Notes: a model not told the origin generated them from the sequence alone. 64,000 nucleotides of DNA from an uncultured Lachnospiraceae bacterium (GCA_902794095.1 CADBFZ010000008.1:43365-107364), one strand, 5' to 3'. Numbered from the stretch's first letter, positions 35,861 through 45,799 are shown. Numbers and translations: made by a program.

Positions 35861-38128
35861 CTAAATTGTTGAAATTTCAAACATCATCTGTGCGTAATCT
35901 CCCGGAAGCAGAGGGACGATGATTCCTGCATTCATGAGGGTCTTTCCACTCAGCGCGCCGGGTGAAATGGCTTCCCACGTTTTCTTTTCACCCGTACCGA
36001 TAAGTTTGATCTCATAGGATGAATCGGGGTCCAAGCCTTTAAGTCTTATGACTCTTGCCTTGCCGTTGGGATATGCCTTGCACTGTATATAGGTAAGAAG
36101 TGCTTTTGACTTGTCCTTAAGGACGGACATCCAGGCATCGAAGTATACGGTCTCAGCCTCCCTTGCTATACGGAAATAATCACCCTCGCGGACAATCTCC
36201 CCGTATCTGTGGTAGAGTTCAACCTGCCCCGGAATAGCTTCTCTTTCTTCCTCCGGGATCTTGGTTATATCTAGCTCATATCCGAAAGTTCCGGATAAAG
36301 CAACTGCACCTCTCACGTCAAAGGGCATAACCCTTCCCGTTATGTGATTTGGCGAAGCGGATACATGTGCTCCCATGGTACTCAGGGGATAGAGCATCTC
36401 AGTTCCTGCCTGAATCGAAAGCCTCTCATATGCATCCGTATCATCCGAGCACCAAATCTGAGGCGAATAAAAGAGCATTCCCGCATCGTACCTTGCACCG
36501 CCGCCCGAACAATTCTCCAGGAGAAGATCCGGGAATTCTTCAAGCAGTCTCCCCTGAAGATCGTACACAGAAATGGTATACAGATAGGACAGCCTTCCCA
36601 TGGATTCAGGATCAAACTGCGTGCTTCCTAGGTCGCAAAGCTGTCTGTTCATATCCCACTTTACGTATGAGATCTTCGCACTCTTTAAAATATCCGATAC
36701 GCACTTATATACGTGATCACGGACTTCACTTCTTGTAATATCAAGGACATACTGATTCCTCATTTTACAAGGCTTTCGTCCGGGAACCGCTATTGCCCAA
36801 TCGGGATGAGCAAGGTAGAGGTCCGAATCGGGAGATACCATCTCAGGCTCAAACCAGATTCCGAACTTCATTCCCATCTTTTCCAGTCCGTCGGAAAGTG
36901 CTTTAAGGCCTCCGGGAAGTTTATCTTCATTTACGACCCAGTCACCCAGTGAAGAATTATCATCACTTCTCTTACCAAACCAGCCGTCGTCCATTACAAG
37001 CATTTCGATGCCACACTTTTTTGCCTCGGATGCAATGCTTAATAACTTCTCTGTATTGAAGTCAAAATACGTAGCTTCCCAGTTATTGATAAGAACCGGT
37101 CTCTCCTTGTGAAGATAAGGACTGCGGATCAGATGGTCTCTGAACAGGTCGTGGAAAATATGACTCATTCCGTCGAAGCCATCCTCGGTATATACAAGGA
37201 CTGCCTCGGGAGCCTGAAAGCTTTCTCCGGGTTTAAGATTCCATTTGAAATGCTCGGGGTTTATTCCTATATAAGACCTGATGTTGTCGAACTGATCCAT
37301 GGAAGATCCGCAGATAAAGTTGCCCGACCAGATAAGAGTCTGAGCATATATACGTCCGGTTGCATCATCCGTATTCCTATCACACAGTGCCATAAAAGGC
37401 TGGAACTGATGGGATGTTTCGCCCCTTGTGGAATAAACTTCCGTAGTTCCTCTCTGCAGAGGTCTTCTGTCTATTCTTCTTTCCCTGGCCCACGTTCCCG
37501 AAAGGGTTACGGCATCGGGAGTTTGTTCTCCCCATACGCCTTTATCAAGATCAAGGCAGCTGCTCATAAGCTTTTCAATTATGACAGTACTGTCGGAATC
37601 GTTGACAAGCTTTACACTTTTTAATATCGCATCACTGTCATCGAAGACAGAGTATGAAAGCAACGCTTTAATTCCGAGAACATCATCCGATAAAGTAATC
37701 TCAAGAGTTTCGGCTTTACCTTCGCCATCAAAAGTCGCAGGCATCCGTACATTGCTTCCTTCAGGCAGCTTGGCATAGAGGCATTCTTTTCCCTTATATA
37801 TCCTGTGGGACTCATACAGGAACTGTGAAGAATCATGGCCCGCGCAGTCTGCAATTGTCACGCTTGATGGTCTGTAATCTCCCACACCGGATGAGGGAAA
37901 TTCCATTCTTGCGCAGTCCAGATAACTTCCCCTGTCTCTTTCATTCACGGAAGGAACAAAGGGACCCACCCCGGTCCTTAAAAGGTACCGGAGGTTGTCC
38001 CTTTGAATCTTTGCTCCGTAATATACATTGTTAAGAAAGCCTTCCGTATCGGTAACGGCTAAGCACATTGTTGTACTCTTAGTCTCTATGAAAAAGAGTC
38101 TGCTTTCTTCATCGAAATAAATACCCAT
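35861..38128 (-). CDS. GH36 alpha-galactosidase
   Basis: A 755-residue enzyme of glycoside hydrolase family 36 with the typical length. An N-terminal beta-domain (about 1-330) precedes the TIM barrel. The nucleophile Asp is in YVKWDMNRQLCD and the acid/base Asp in WCSDDTDAYERL; EMLVMDDGWFG and WFEPEMVSPDSDL are also family motifs. No signal peptide, so it acts in the cytoplasm, removing alpha-1,6-galactose from imported galactomannan oligosaccharides. It follows the mannose-6-P isomerase gene with no gap and ends the mannan operon. Confidence 0.93.
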   Translation of the reverse strand: MGIYFDEESRLFFIETKSTTMCLAVTDTEGFLNNVYYGAKIQRDNLRYLLRTGVGPFVPSVNERDRGSYLDCARMEFPSSGVGDYRPSSVTIADCAGHDSSQFLYESHRIYKGKECLYAKLPEGSNVRMPATFDGEGKAETLEITLSDDVLGIKALLSYSVFDDSDAILKSVKLVNDSDSTVIIEKLMSSCLDLDKGVWGEQTPDAVTLSGTWARERRIDRRPLQRGTTEVYSTRGETSHQFQPFMALCDRNTDDATGRIYAQTLIWSGNFICGSSMDQFDNIRSYIGINPEHFKWNLKPGESFQAPEAVLVYTEDGFDGMSHIFHDLFRDHLIRSPYLHKERPVLINNWEATYFDFNTEKLLSIASEAKKCGIEMLVMDDGWFGKRSDDNSSLGDWVVNEDKLPGGLKALSDGLEKMGMKFGIWFEPEMVSPDSDLYLAHPDWAIAVPGRKPCKMRNQYVLDITRSEVRDHVYKCVSDILKSAKISYVKWDMNRQLCDLGSTQFDPESMGRLSYLYTISVYDLQGRLLEEFPDLLLENCSGGGARYDAGMLFYSPQIWCSDDTDAYERLSIQAGTEMLYPLSTMGAHVSASPNHITGRVMPFDVRGAVALSGTFGYELDITKIPEEEREAIPGQVELYHRYGEIVREGDYFRIAREAETVYFDAWMSVLKDKSKALLTYIQCKAYPNGKARVIRLKGLDPDSSYEIKLIGTGEKKTWEAISPGALSGKTLMNAGIIVPLLPGDYAQMMFEISTI

Positions 38129-39067
38129 TTATACCCTCGACAAGATAATCTCCATATCGCCGCTCATCACTACATTCTTAGCGCCTTCTGCGGTGATAAG
38201 CATATGACTTCCGGTTTTGACTTCGGTACCAAATACTTTACCGGATCCTATAATAACACTTGCACAGATGTAATCCGCATCTGTTTCAAAAGAGCATTCC
38301 CCGTTTACTCTTACTTTCGAAACCGTAAAATAATCCGTCTTAACAAGTTCCGTTACAGTATTATCCTTGGCAGCTTCGCCGCGGATAACCTGCTCATTTA
38401 CAGGTGCTGCCGGAACGGTGATCACATCCTTACTCTTATCAAGATGAAGGGGTCTTAGCTTACCGTTTTGAAGTCTGTCGTAATCATAAAGCCTGTAAGT
38501 GATATCGCTGGACTGCTGCGTTTCAAGAACGCACACTCCGGCAGTTATAGCATGAACCGTTCCCGCATCGATCCTTATCATATCCCCCGGTTTAACAGGG
38601 ACTCTTCGGATCAGCTTGTTCCAATTGCCGTTATCTATCATATTACAAAGCTCTTCTTTGGAAGTTGCATTGTGACCTACGATCAGCTCTCCGCCTTCGG
38701 GACAATCCAGAACATACCAACATTCATTCTTACCGAGTGATCCGTTCTCATGCTCCGCAGCATATGCATCATCAGGATGAACCTGAATGCTGAGATCTTT
38801 ATTTGCATCGATTATCTTAATTAGGAGTGGGAATCTGTCTCCCTTTGCATTTCCGAATATTTCTCTGTGATCATTCCACAACTCTGATACTTTAAGTCCC
38901 TTAAACTCTCCGCTGTCTGCAAGAGCTTCTCCCGAAGGATGCGCCGAGATTCCCCAGCATTCACCTATGTCGTCTCCGGGCTCATCGTATCCGAATTCAT
39001 CCCTGAGTTTTGTTCCTCCCCAGAGTGTGTGTGAAAAATACGGTTTTAATAATATAACTTTATCCAT
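38129..39067 (-). CDS. manA: Class I mannose-6-phosphate isomerase
   Basis: About 312 residues from the ATG at 39067, overlapping the end of the SGNH gene; an upstream start at 39085 lies further inside that gene. It has the cupin metal-binding parts IQVHPDDAYA, ENGSLGKNECWYVL and DAGTVHAIT. It interconverts mannose-6-P and fructose-6-P, feeding phosphorolysed mannan into glycolysis. Confidence 0.92.
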   Translation of the reverse strand: MDKVILLKPYFSHTLWGGTKLRDEFGYDEPGDDIGECWGISAHPSGEALADSGEFKGLKVSELWNDHREIFGNAKGDRFPLLIKIIDANKDLSIQVHPDDAYAAEHENGSLGKNECWYVLDCPEGGELIVGHNATSKEELCNMIDNGNWNKLIRRVPVKPGDMIRIDAGTVHAITAGVCVLETQQSSDITYRLYDYDRLQNGKLRPLHLDKSKDVITVPAAPVNEQVIRGEAAKDNTVTELVKTDYFTVSKVRVNGECSFETDADYICASVIIGSGKVFGTEVKTGSHMLITAEGAKNVVMSGDMEIILSRV

Positions 39068-40181
39068 TCTTATTTCCCGATACAATTATACTTACCAGAT
39101 AAAAAGGAAGAACATCTCCTTCGTGCGCCTGAGTAAGTTCTATTTTCACGGTGTGTTCTTTGTTTTCGCCATGATCGAGTGCGGTGGCAAGACACAGCTT
39201 GTCTCCCCAGTCTTCATCGAACTCGGCATTAAGTTCTATTGCGGAGTTTTTATCTCCGTCAACCGTAAGAGTTGCAACAGGTGCAGGTTTCCTAACAGTC
39301 CTTCTGTACTGAACTCCGATACAAGAACCCTTTACCTTAAACATTATATACGAACCCTTTTCGGTAGCGGTCCATCCCTTACGGAAAATATCGGTTATTA
39401 CATCCTGAGGAAGATTGTCAGCCGTAAATCCGCTTATACCTGCGATTATGCTTCCTGCATTGTCATTCCTGTATCTGACCGAATCCTCGTATAAATTCGA
39501 AGTCAGAGGTGAAGGCATGTCGCTTTCCGCAGGCTCTTCTTCTTTCATATTATCCCTGATATCTTCCAAAACCGAAATGATGATCCCTGCTACCATTTCG
39601 TGTCCGGTATCATTCGGGTGAAGATTATCGGAAGTGATAGTCTTATTGTCAAGGCGCCCGCTTTCAAGTTCGGGGATTATAACATCCCTCATGCTTACCG
39701 CAGGGACCTCGTAATGTCTTGCAACTTTTGTATGGAATAGCTGAGCACTTCCGCCGTCATCAAACCTTACATTGTGTATGAGCATCAGTGCTCTTGAAGC
39801 ATCAGATGAAAGAATCTTTCTTACCAGTCCTTCATAAGTCTCAAGGAAATGGTCATTTGCTTCATCATTAACAGAGAATTCCACAAAGCACAGATCCGGC
39901 TTTCTCGATAAAAGGTCGTCCTGTACCCTGGCGCATCCGAATTGTGAATCCGTTGCGCCGATCCCTGCATTAATATATTTTACATCAGAGAGCGGAAAAG
40001 TATTCTTAAACCATTCGAATACTTTATAAGCATAACACTTATCATAAGAAGTTGCGGCACATCCCTGGGTTATGGAACCGCCCAGGAATCCTACGGTGAT
40101 ACTCTCACCTGCCATCGCCTTCTTAAATACATTAATGATCCTTCTTCTGTTTCCTCTGTTGGACTGAGCTTTTTCGGTCAT
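39060..40181 (-). CDS. SGNH-type carbohydrate esterase (probable mannan deacetylase)
   Basis: 373 residues, no signal peptide. An N-terminal SGNH hydrolase domain has block I GFLGGSITQGC (Ser near residue 36), an FVEFSVNDEAND region, and DNLHPNDTGHEM supplying the late Asp/His. A beta-sandwich domain follows (about 230-373). This layout, with the GH130/GH36 neighbours, resembles the CE17-type mannan acetylesterases in Roseburia mannan loci; family and substrate are inference. It would remove acetyl groups from imported manno-oligosaccharides. Its start overlaps the end of the GH130 gene. Confidence 0.78.
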   Translation of the reverse strand: MTEKAQSNRGNRRRIINVFKKAMAGESITVGFLGGSITQGCAATSYDKCYAYKVFEWFKNTFPLSDVKYINAGIGATDSQFGCARVQDDLLSRKPDLCFVEFSVNDEANDHFLETYEGLVRKILSSDASRALMLIHNVRFDDGGSAQLFHTKVARHYEVPAVSMRDVIIPELESGRLDNKTITSDNLHPNDTGHEMVAGIIISVLEDIRDNMKEEEPAESDMPSPLTSNLYEDSVRYRNDNAGSIIAGISGFTADNLPQDVITDIFRKGWTATEKGSYIMFKVKGSCIGVQYRRTVRKPAPVATLTVDGDKNSAIELNAEFDEDWGDKLCLATALDHGENKEHTVKIELTQAHEGDVLPFYLVSIIVSGNKNG

Positions 40182-41359
40182 TATTTTCTCCCAAACAGTG
40201 CTTCGTTTTTCTCTATAAGTTCAATTCTCTGTCTAACGCAATCTGCGCTGTGGCCGGGATCTTCGGGAGTGTTGAAAACATAGTCCTCAAGTCTCTCGAG
40301 TGATGTTCCCGCAACATGGAGTCTTGTATCGGATGATGCATAGTAGATAAACACATCACCCATCTCGTTGACTACAGCTCCGTTTGTAAATACAACATTG
40401 CTGACATCACCGAGTCTCTCATATCCTCTGGGTCCGATAAGTAATCCCGAAGGTTCAGCTATAACCCTTGCAGGATCATCAAGTGCAGTGGCAAATGCAT
40501 AGATGACATATCTTAATCCTGCTGCGGTGTTTCTTACGCCATGTGCGATATGGATCCAGCCTCTGTCAGTCTTAATAGGCACCGCACCCGCGCCGTTCTT
40601 AACCTCGGTTATGGTGTGATACTTTCTGAGCGATGTAAGTTTTTCTTCCTTGATTACTGCATGTTCTATATCATCGCAAAGTCCGAATCCGATTCCTCCG
40701 CCCGAACCTGTGTTGATGAAATCATCCATGGGTCTGGTATAGAATGCATACTTACCGTCTACGAATTCAGGAAAAAGCACGCAGTTCCTTTGCTGGGGCG
40801 AACTCTCGGTGATCAGATTATCAAGCCTCTCCCAATGCTCCAGGTCCTTCGTTCTTACGATTCCCGCAGCAGCAACCGCAGCTGACAGATCGTTTGAAGA
40901 TGTATCCTTACTTTCGGAGCAATATACGCCATAGATATATCCGTCTTCGTGAAGAGTCAGTCTCATATCATAAGCATTGACCTCTTCGGGATATTTGGAA
41001 TCATCGATGAGGATGGGCTTTCCGCGGAATCTGAATCCGTCCACGGGAGAATCACTCTCTGCTATGGCAAAAAAGGACTTTCTGTCGTCACCTTCTATTC
41101 TCGGACAAAGGATGTATTTTCCGTTTAGGTAAAGAGCACCTGAATTGAAGACTCCGTTTATTCCGAGTCTGTTTTCAAAGAAAGGATTGGTCTCTTCATC
41201 CAGATCATACTGCCACTCGATTGGAACGCTTTCTCTTGTAAGCACCGGATTGACATATCTGTCATAAATCCCGTTATACATTCCGTCATCGATTCTGTTC
41301 TTACGTGACAGATATACTTCCTGTGCAGCTTTCAGTTCAAAATATTTCTGATGAATCAT
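40181..41359 (-). CDS. GH130 phosphorylase (4-O-beta-D-mannosyl-D-glucose phosphorylase type)
   Basis: A 392-residue five-bladed beta-propeller protein of GH130. The longer type (about 390 residues), with [41 protein letters not shown] and [14 protein letters not shown] motifs, fits the GH130_1 mannosylglucose phosphorylases. It would split mannosyl-glucose with phosphate to mannose-1-P and glucose in the cytoplasm. It sits second in the mannan operon. Confidence 0.88.
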   Translation of the reverse strand: MIHQKYFELKAAQEVYLSRKNRIDDGMYNGIYDRYVNPVLTRESVPIEWQYDLDEETNPFFENRLGINGVFNSGALYLNGKYILCPRIEGDDRKSFFAIAESDSPVDGFRFRGKPILIDDSKYPEEVNAYDMRLTLHEDGYIYGVYCSESKDTSSNDLSAAVAAAGIVRTKDLEHWERLDNLITESSPQQRNCVLFPEFVDGKYAFYTRPMDDFINTGSGGGIGFGLCDDIEHAVIKEEKLTSLRKYHTITEVKNGAGAVPIKTDRGWIHIAHGVRNTAAGLRYVIYAFATALDDPARVIAEPSGLLIGPRGYERLGDVSNVVFTNGAVVNEMGDVFIYYASSDTRLHVAGTSLERLEDYVFNTPEDPGHSADCVRQRIELIEKNEALFGRK

Positions 41360-41377
41360 TTTATCACCTATATCATA

Positions 41378-41397
41378 CCCCTGCCTTGAGGCAGGGG
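41378..41397 (-). promoter_or_regulatory. Intercistronic hairpin between the GH130 genes
   Basis: An 8-bp perfect GC-rich stem (CCCCTGCC 41378-41385, GGCAGGGG 41390-41397) with loop TTGA and no T-run. It ends about 20 bases before the next ATG. It could stabilise the upstream message. Confidence 0.55.
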
Positions 41398-41404
41398 CAT
41401 ATTG

Positions 41405-42430
41405 TTATCTTATTCCGAGCTCGGTGTCGGTGTCGGTTACATGGCTGTGTGCCTTGATATAATCAACGATCAGATCGACCTTGGTAAATGCAAGTGATAC
41501 ATAGCTGTCAGCACATCCGTAGTAAAGTGCGATTCTTCCGGTTGCGGGATCATGAACGGTAGCGCAAGGGAAAGTTACATTGGGAACGAATCCTCTTTCC
41601 TCATACCACTCTTCGGGAGTTAAGAGGAAGTTCTCACATCTGTAAAGAACCTTTGAAGGCTCGTTGATATCAAGGATTGCTCCGCCGATGGAATATACGT
41701 ATCCGTTGCAGGTTCCTGCAACACCGTGATAGAAGATAAGCCATCCTTCGGTAGTTTCGATAGGTGCTGCGCCTCCGCCGATCTTTAGGCTCTCCCACCA
41801 CTCGGAGCATCTGCTCATTACGTGACGGTGCTTTCCCCAATAAACCATATCAGGGCTCTGGGACAGGAAGATATCTCCGAAAGGAGTGTGTCCGGAATCG
41901 GAAGGTCTTGAAAGCATTACGTAATTGCCGTTTATCTTTCTGGGGAAGAGAACAGCATTTCTGTTAAAAGGAATAAAAGGATTCTCAATTCTGGTAAATG
42001 TCTTGAAATCCTTGGTCTTGGCAATGCCGATCGCTGCGCCGTAGAAATCCTGGCACCAGATCACATAATAGGTATCTTCTACCTTAACAAGTCTGGGATC
42101 ATATGCATATACGGGCATGAACTCTTCGCCCTTTTCATTAACGAATCTGATCTTATCTTTTTCAAAATCCCAATTGATTCCGTCTTTGCTTCTTCCGAAG
42201 TAGATATATGAAACACCGTTTCTCTGCTCTCCGCGGAATACTCCCACGAATGCTCCCTCGTATGCAACAACGGCGCTGTTGAAGATTCGTGCTACTCCCT
42301 CAATGGGATTTCTTCCGATAATGGGATTCTGAGAATATCTCCACACGGGAGCATCCTGAAATGTTTCAGGACCGTCCTGCCAGGGCATGTTGGGAACATC
42401 GGGTGCGTTAAGGATCTTTACGTCGCTCAT
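41405..42430 (-). CDS. GH130 phosphorylase (beta-1,4-manno-oligosaccharide phosphorylase type)
   Basis: A 341-residue GH130 protein, shorter than its neighbour, as in the GH130_2 manno-oligosaccharide phosphorylases. Motifs include ARIFNSAVVAYEGAFVGVFRGE, AYDPRLVKVEDTYYVIWCQD and GGGAAPIETTEGWLIFYHGV. It would shorten beta-1,4-mannooligosaccharides by phosphate, giving mannose-1-P. It is the first gene after the operon promoter, and AAAGGAG precedes the ATG. Confidence 0.88.
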   Translation of the reverse strand: MSDVKILNAPDVPNMPWQDGPETFQDAPVWRYSQNPIIGRNPIEGVARIFNSAVVAYEGAFVGVFRGEQRNGVSYIYFGRSKDGINWDFEKDKIRFVNEKGEEFMPVYAYDPRLVKVEDTYYVIWCQDFYGAAIGIAKTKDFKTFTRIENPFIPFNRNAVLFPRKINGNYVMLSRPSDSGHTPFGDIFLSQSPDMVYWGKHRHVMSRCSEWWESLKIGGGAAPIETTEGWLIFYHGVAGTCNGYVYSIGGAILDINEPSKVLYRCENFLLTPEEWYEERGFVPNVTFPCATVHDPATGRIALYYGCADSYVSLAFTKVDLIVDYIKAHSHVTDTDTELGIR

Positions 42431-42474
42431 TTTGATCTCCTTTAAACTGAATAAATTAATGTTTAACTTAGATT

Positions 42475-42534
42475 TGGTTAAATTTAGCTTAATGCTTTTG
42501 GAGTGATTATATATCCCGCAACTCGCATAATCAA
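42475..42534 (-). promoter_or_regulatory. Mannan operon promoter with LacI-type operator
   Basis: -35 TTGATT (42529-42534), 17-bp spacer, -10 TATAAT (42506-42511), about 75 bases upstream of the first GH130 gene. Just downstream of the start point lies TGGTTAAATTTAGCTTA (42475-42491), sharing the GTTAAATTTAG core with sites at 42579 and 43692. Such a site would block elongation when the LacI protein is bound. Confidence 0.7.
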
Positions 42535-42578
42535 AGGATTTTTATGCTAAAATCCGCATTTCGGCGATTAGGACATTT

Positions 42579-42595
42579 TTAACTAAATTTAACTA
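42579..42595. promoter_or_regulatory. Second LacI operator-like site at the lacI 3' end
   Basis: TTAACTAAATTTAACTA overlaps the lacI stop codon and lies about 45 bases upstream of the mannan -35. It is the inverse form of the GTTAAATTTAG core and could be paired with the first operator by looping. Confidence 0.55.
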
Positions 42596-43605
42596 TGCAA
42601 CTTTTTAACGCTCTCTTTTTCGACTAGTTTTCCGCAAACTATGTGAAGTCCCTTTTTATAATCCTCTCCCCATACATTCTGAAGTGCGATCTCAACTGCC
42701 TGCTTGGACATTTCTTCCAAGTCGACTTGATAAGTTGTTATCTCGGTTTCGCATATTCCGGGATATGTATAATTGTCATATCCCGCCACAGATATATCCT
42801 TGGGTACGCGGTATCCGTTCTTTTCAAGTTTCTTAATAAGAAGTGCAGCCGTAAGATCACAGTTACAGAAGAACGCCGTCGGCATATCCTTAGGAAGTGT
42901 GAGCATTTTATCGGGATCGGTAATACCCGTCTTAGGATCCCTGTCATCGATGACCCACTCCTTCTTGATCTTGCCCCCATGCTCCAGAACAGACTTCTGA
43001 TACCCCAGATATCTGTCGGTAATGGAACCTGTTGCCATAAGAGTTCCCACATACGCAATTCTGGTGTGTCCCATGTCATAGAGATAATTTGTCATCGCAT
43101 AAGCACCGTAGAAGCTGTCGGATACAACGCAGTCCATAGATGCATCAGTCCCGTTAAAATCCAGATAAACAAAGGGAATAGCAAAACCCGTTCTCATTAC
43201 GGACAGGTATTTCTCAGACACATTTCCAATCACGATGCATGCATCAACCTTGCCTTCTTCGAGAATCCTTGGCATTTCATTATTCTTCTCCATATCCGAA
43301 GTCAGAACTTCCAGCATCGCAAAGCTTCCCATCAGCGATGCAATCTTATTTATATCCTGATACATCTGCCAGTAAAAGCTCGAGAATCTTGCAAGATAGC
43401 TCTCCCTGCATACTACTCCGATATTCTTACTCGGATGCCTTGCAGCATAGGTATGAGGTTCATACCCCAGTTCTTTAGCTACCTTTTTAATCTCCTCCAG
43501 CTTCTGCCTGCTTACTCCCCCTTTTCCGGAAAGTGCTTTGGAGACAGAAACTATGGAAACCCCTGTTCTCTCCGCTATATCCGCCAGCCTAACCTTGTCA
43601 CCCAT
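42589..43605 (-). CDS. LacI-family transcriptional regulator
   Basis: A 338-residue LacI/GalR protein. An N-terminal helix-turn-helix (RLADIAERTGVSIVSVSKALSG) and hinge are followed by a periplasmic-binding-like sensor domain (IGVVCRESYLARFSSF onward). It lies just upstream of the mannan operon and three similar operator-like sequences flank it. It probably represses the GH130/GH36 genes until a mannan-derived sugar binds. Confidence 0.92.
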   Translation of the reverse strand: MGDKVRLADIAERTGVSIVSVSKALSGKGGVSRQKLEEIKKVAKELGYEPHTYAARHPSKNIGVVCRESYLARFSSFYWQMYQDINKIASLMGSFAMLEVLTSDMEKNNEMPRILEEGKVDACIVIGNVSEKYLSVMRTGFAIPFVYLDFNGTDASMDCVVSDSFYGAYAMTNYLYDMGHTRIAYVGTLMATGSITDRYLGYQKSVLEHGGKIKKEWVIDDRDPKTGITDPDKMLTLPKDMPTAFFCNCDLTAALLIKKLEKNGYRVPKDISVAGYDNYTYPGICETEITTYQVDLEEMSKQAVEIALQNVWGEDYKKGLHIVCGKLVEKESVKKLHS

Positions 43606-43619
43606 TTATACACCTCTGT

Positions 43620-43660
43620 AAAAAAATACCTGCACAGGCTTATGCCTACACAGGTATTTT
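43620..43660 (-). terminator. Terminator of the agr kinase gene
   Basis: An imperfect long stem (left arm with AAATACCTG, right arm with CAGGTATTT, inner AGGC/GCCT pairing) followed on the minus strand by seven T. It separates the kinase gene from lacI and ends 15 bases before the lacI ATG. Confidence 0.75.
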
Positions 43661-43691
43661 ATCTTATCCTTAGTTAAAGATAAACAAATTT

Positions 43692-43708
43692 TTAGTTAAA
43701 TTTAATCA
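43692..43708. promoter_or_regulatory. Third LacI operator-like site upstream of lacI
   Basis: TTAGTTAAATTTAATCA shares the GTTAAATTTA core with the two sites near the mannan promoter. It lies upstream of the lacI gene, between the agr kinase stop and its terminator. It fits autoregulation of lacI. Confidence 0.5.
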
Positions 43709-43721
43709 GGTATGATTTTCA

Positions 43722-45017
43722 TTATGCTTTGGGTATGCATATGGAGAAAGCAAATTCCTTTTCATCGTGATTAATGGAATATGATCCGCCGTATTTTTCC
43801 ACTGCTTCTATGACGTTTTTAATTCCGAGACCGTGTTCTGCTTTATCGCTCTTGGATGTCTGAATCTCATCGCCCTTCATTACAATCTCTCCGTTGTAAG
43901 TATTTCTTACCGAGATGATTATATCGTCAGACTCCTTCATGAGTTTCATCTTAACGGTTTTTTCTTCGCATTTTTCGCATGCTTCAATGGCGTTGTTTAA
44001 GAGATTGGACAGGATAACAACAACATCCTCATCATCCATCCACAGATCCGCCATCTCGTTGAATTTCATAACCAGCAGAATCCCCTGCTCTTCCATCTCG
44101 CGATACTTGGTATTGATTATGGCATCTATCAAGGTATTGTTCGTGTTGATATTGCTGTCCGCATCCGTAAGCTTTCCGCCGATCTCGGTTATGTATTTTT
44201 CCAGCTCAGCGTACTCTTTTTTTTGCAGAAGTGCTTCCATGCACATGATCTGATTCTTATATTCATGGGCGCGCTTCCTATGCACTTCATAATTATCATA
44301 GACGGATCTGTACATCTCTGTCTGGTTCTTGACCTTCTCACGAAACAGCTCATCTTCGCGAATTATGCGCTCTCTTTTTACGATGTCACAGATAAGATAA
44401 AACGCAGCTACCGTGATCAATACAAGCCCTATTGCAAACAGCAGGTAAACATTCTCCAAATGTGCATCACCGATCACCTGAGTATCGCTCATCATAGCAA
44501 GGATCATACCCACCGTAAAAACCGGGAATACAATAAACCTGAGCCATTCAGAGCCCTTCAGGTTGTATGTGGAATCGCCTTTGGAAACATGTTTTTTGAT
44601 AATGATAACTGCGAGAAAGTCGGCTAATTTAGACAGGATTGTGGCAAGACTCCAGTTGATCCCGGAATCGGGCACATGAAAATTATCAATCAAAGCCATA
44701 TATGAAATATAGAACAGAATATCGATTGCACCGATTAATCCGTAATAAAGCATGGCAATTACAAACGACTTCCAAAGCACCAGCTTTTTCGAAATCGTCA
44801 TAATCAGTGTAATTGCGACTATCAGCACCAGTATTTTCGCCACCATGTAATTATCCAGTGCAAAGACGGCGGAGACAAAAACACCTATGGTGAACACACC
44901 AAAAAACAGATTGATTCCTCTATCCTTATATCGTTTCTCGGAAAATGCATCATAGAACAGGAGGCAACAGATTGCCTCTATTATTGTTGTTATGAATCCC
45001 AGAATATAATATCCCAT
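43722..45017 (-). CDS. AgrC-type GHKL sensor histidine kinase
   Basis: A 431-residue kinase with six or so N-terminal membrane helices (about 1-210), then a dimerisation helix with RAHEYKNQI (His251) and a HATPase_c domain of the GHKL type (ILSNLLNNAIEACEK, GLGIKNVIEAVEKYGG). This is the layout of receptors for cyclic peptides such as AgrC. It is read in the same direction, five bases after the LytTR regulator, and downstream of agrB and agrD, so it is the expected receptor of the encoded peptide. Confidence 0.88.
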   Translation of the reverse strand: MGYYILGFITTIIEAICCLLFYDAFSEKRYKDRGINLFFGVFTIGVFVSAVFALDNYMVAKILVLIVAITLIMTISKKLVLWKSFVIAMLYYGLIGAIDILFYISYMALIDNFHVPDSGINWSLATILSKLADFLAVIIIKKHVSKGDSTYNLKGSEWLRFIVFPVFTVGMILAMMSDTQVIGDAHLENVYLLFAIGLVLITVAAFYLICDIVKRERIIREDELFREKVKNQTEMYRSVYDNYEVHRKRAHEYKNQIMCMEALLQKKEYAELEKYITEIGGKLTDADSNINTNNTLIDAIINTKYREMEEQGILLVMKFNEMADLWMDDEDVVVILSNLLNNAIEACEKCEEKTVKMKLMKESDDIIISVRNTYNGEIVMKGDEIQTSKSDKAEHGLGIKNVIEAVEKYGGSYSINHDEKEFAFSICIPKA

Positions 45018-45022
45018 CAGAG

Positions 45023-45748
45023 TTAAATAGCTCCTTTATACTCTGCTACCGCTTTCTGTACTTCTTTGAATCTCATCTTCGGTATGCTGAGTTCCGTTCC
45101 GTTGTCCATGGTCAGACTGTATCTGATTATTTTTTTGACATGCGAGATATTGACCAGATAACTTTGATGAATTCTCAGAAATCCGGTATCAGAAAGCTTA
45201 CTTTCCATGTCATCCAAGGTCATATACATGGTATATTCCTTAAGCGAATCCTCCATGACGAAGAAAGTAAGCTTGTGAAGATTACTTGATATATACAGAA
45301 TCTGCTCTGGGGAAAGAATTTTCTTTTCTTCGATAAAATCAAACTCTTCTTTTGCGATAGAATAATTCATTTTATCGCAAACCGCGTCCAGGCACTCCTC
45401 GACCGCACTCTTCAAAGTATTGTTATTCTTCAGGATGTACCTGATAGCGTCAACCTTATAGCCCTCCAGCGTATAATCTATATACGCGGTTACGAACACT
45501 ATGAAGATATCCTTGCTGTGCTCCCTGATCTTCTTAGCTGTTTCCAGGCCATTCATCCTGTCCATATTGATGTCCAAAAAAACAACATCATACTTAAGCA
45601 TCTCAATACCAAGATGAGTAAACTCTTCTCCGGAATTAAATGCATCGATAGAATTAACAATTCCCTTGTCATTCAAATATGTAGTTAAGAGCTCTGTTAT
45701 TTCCTGACGAAAATATTTCTCGTCATCGCAGATTGCTATATTAAGCAT
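45023..45748 (-). CDS. LytTR response regulator (AgrA type)
   Basis: 241 residues. A receiver domain with the acidic pair ICDDE, the phospho-acceptor Asp in VVFLDINMDRMNG (about residue 58) and a late Lys precedes a LytTR DNA-binding domain (about 135-238, including LHKLTFFVMEDSLKEYTMYMTL and GFLRIHQSYLVNISHV). LytTR proteins bind pairs of short direct repeats upstream of promoters. Two such repeat arrays lie at 46736-46775 and 48186-48245, so these are its candidate targets. Confidence 0.9.
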   Translation of the reverse strand: MLNIAICDDEKYFRQEITELLTTYLNDKGIVNSIDAFNSGEEFTHLGIEMLKYDVVFLDINMDRMNGLETAKKIREHSKDIFIVFVTAYIDYTLEGYKVDAIRYILKNNNTLKSAVEECLDAVCDKMNYSIAKEEFDFIEEKKILSPEQILYISSNLHKLTFFVMEDSLKEYTMYMTLDDMESKLSDTGFLRIHQSYLVNISHVKKIIRYSLTMDNGTELSIPKMRFKEVQKAVAEYKGAI

Positions 45749-45799
45749 AGAAACTGCACCATCCCTTATATACGCCGATTGCCGGCGCCCCCAAAATTG

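Noticed and set aside
42643..43677. Long plus-strand open frame of 344 codons
   Set aside because: It is the antisense of the LacI gene; the product has no recognisable domain and no ribosome site.
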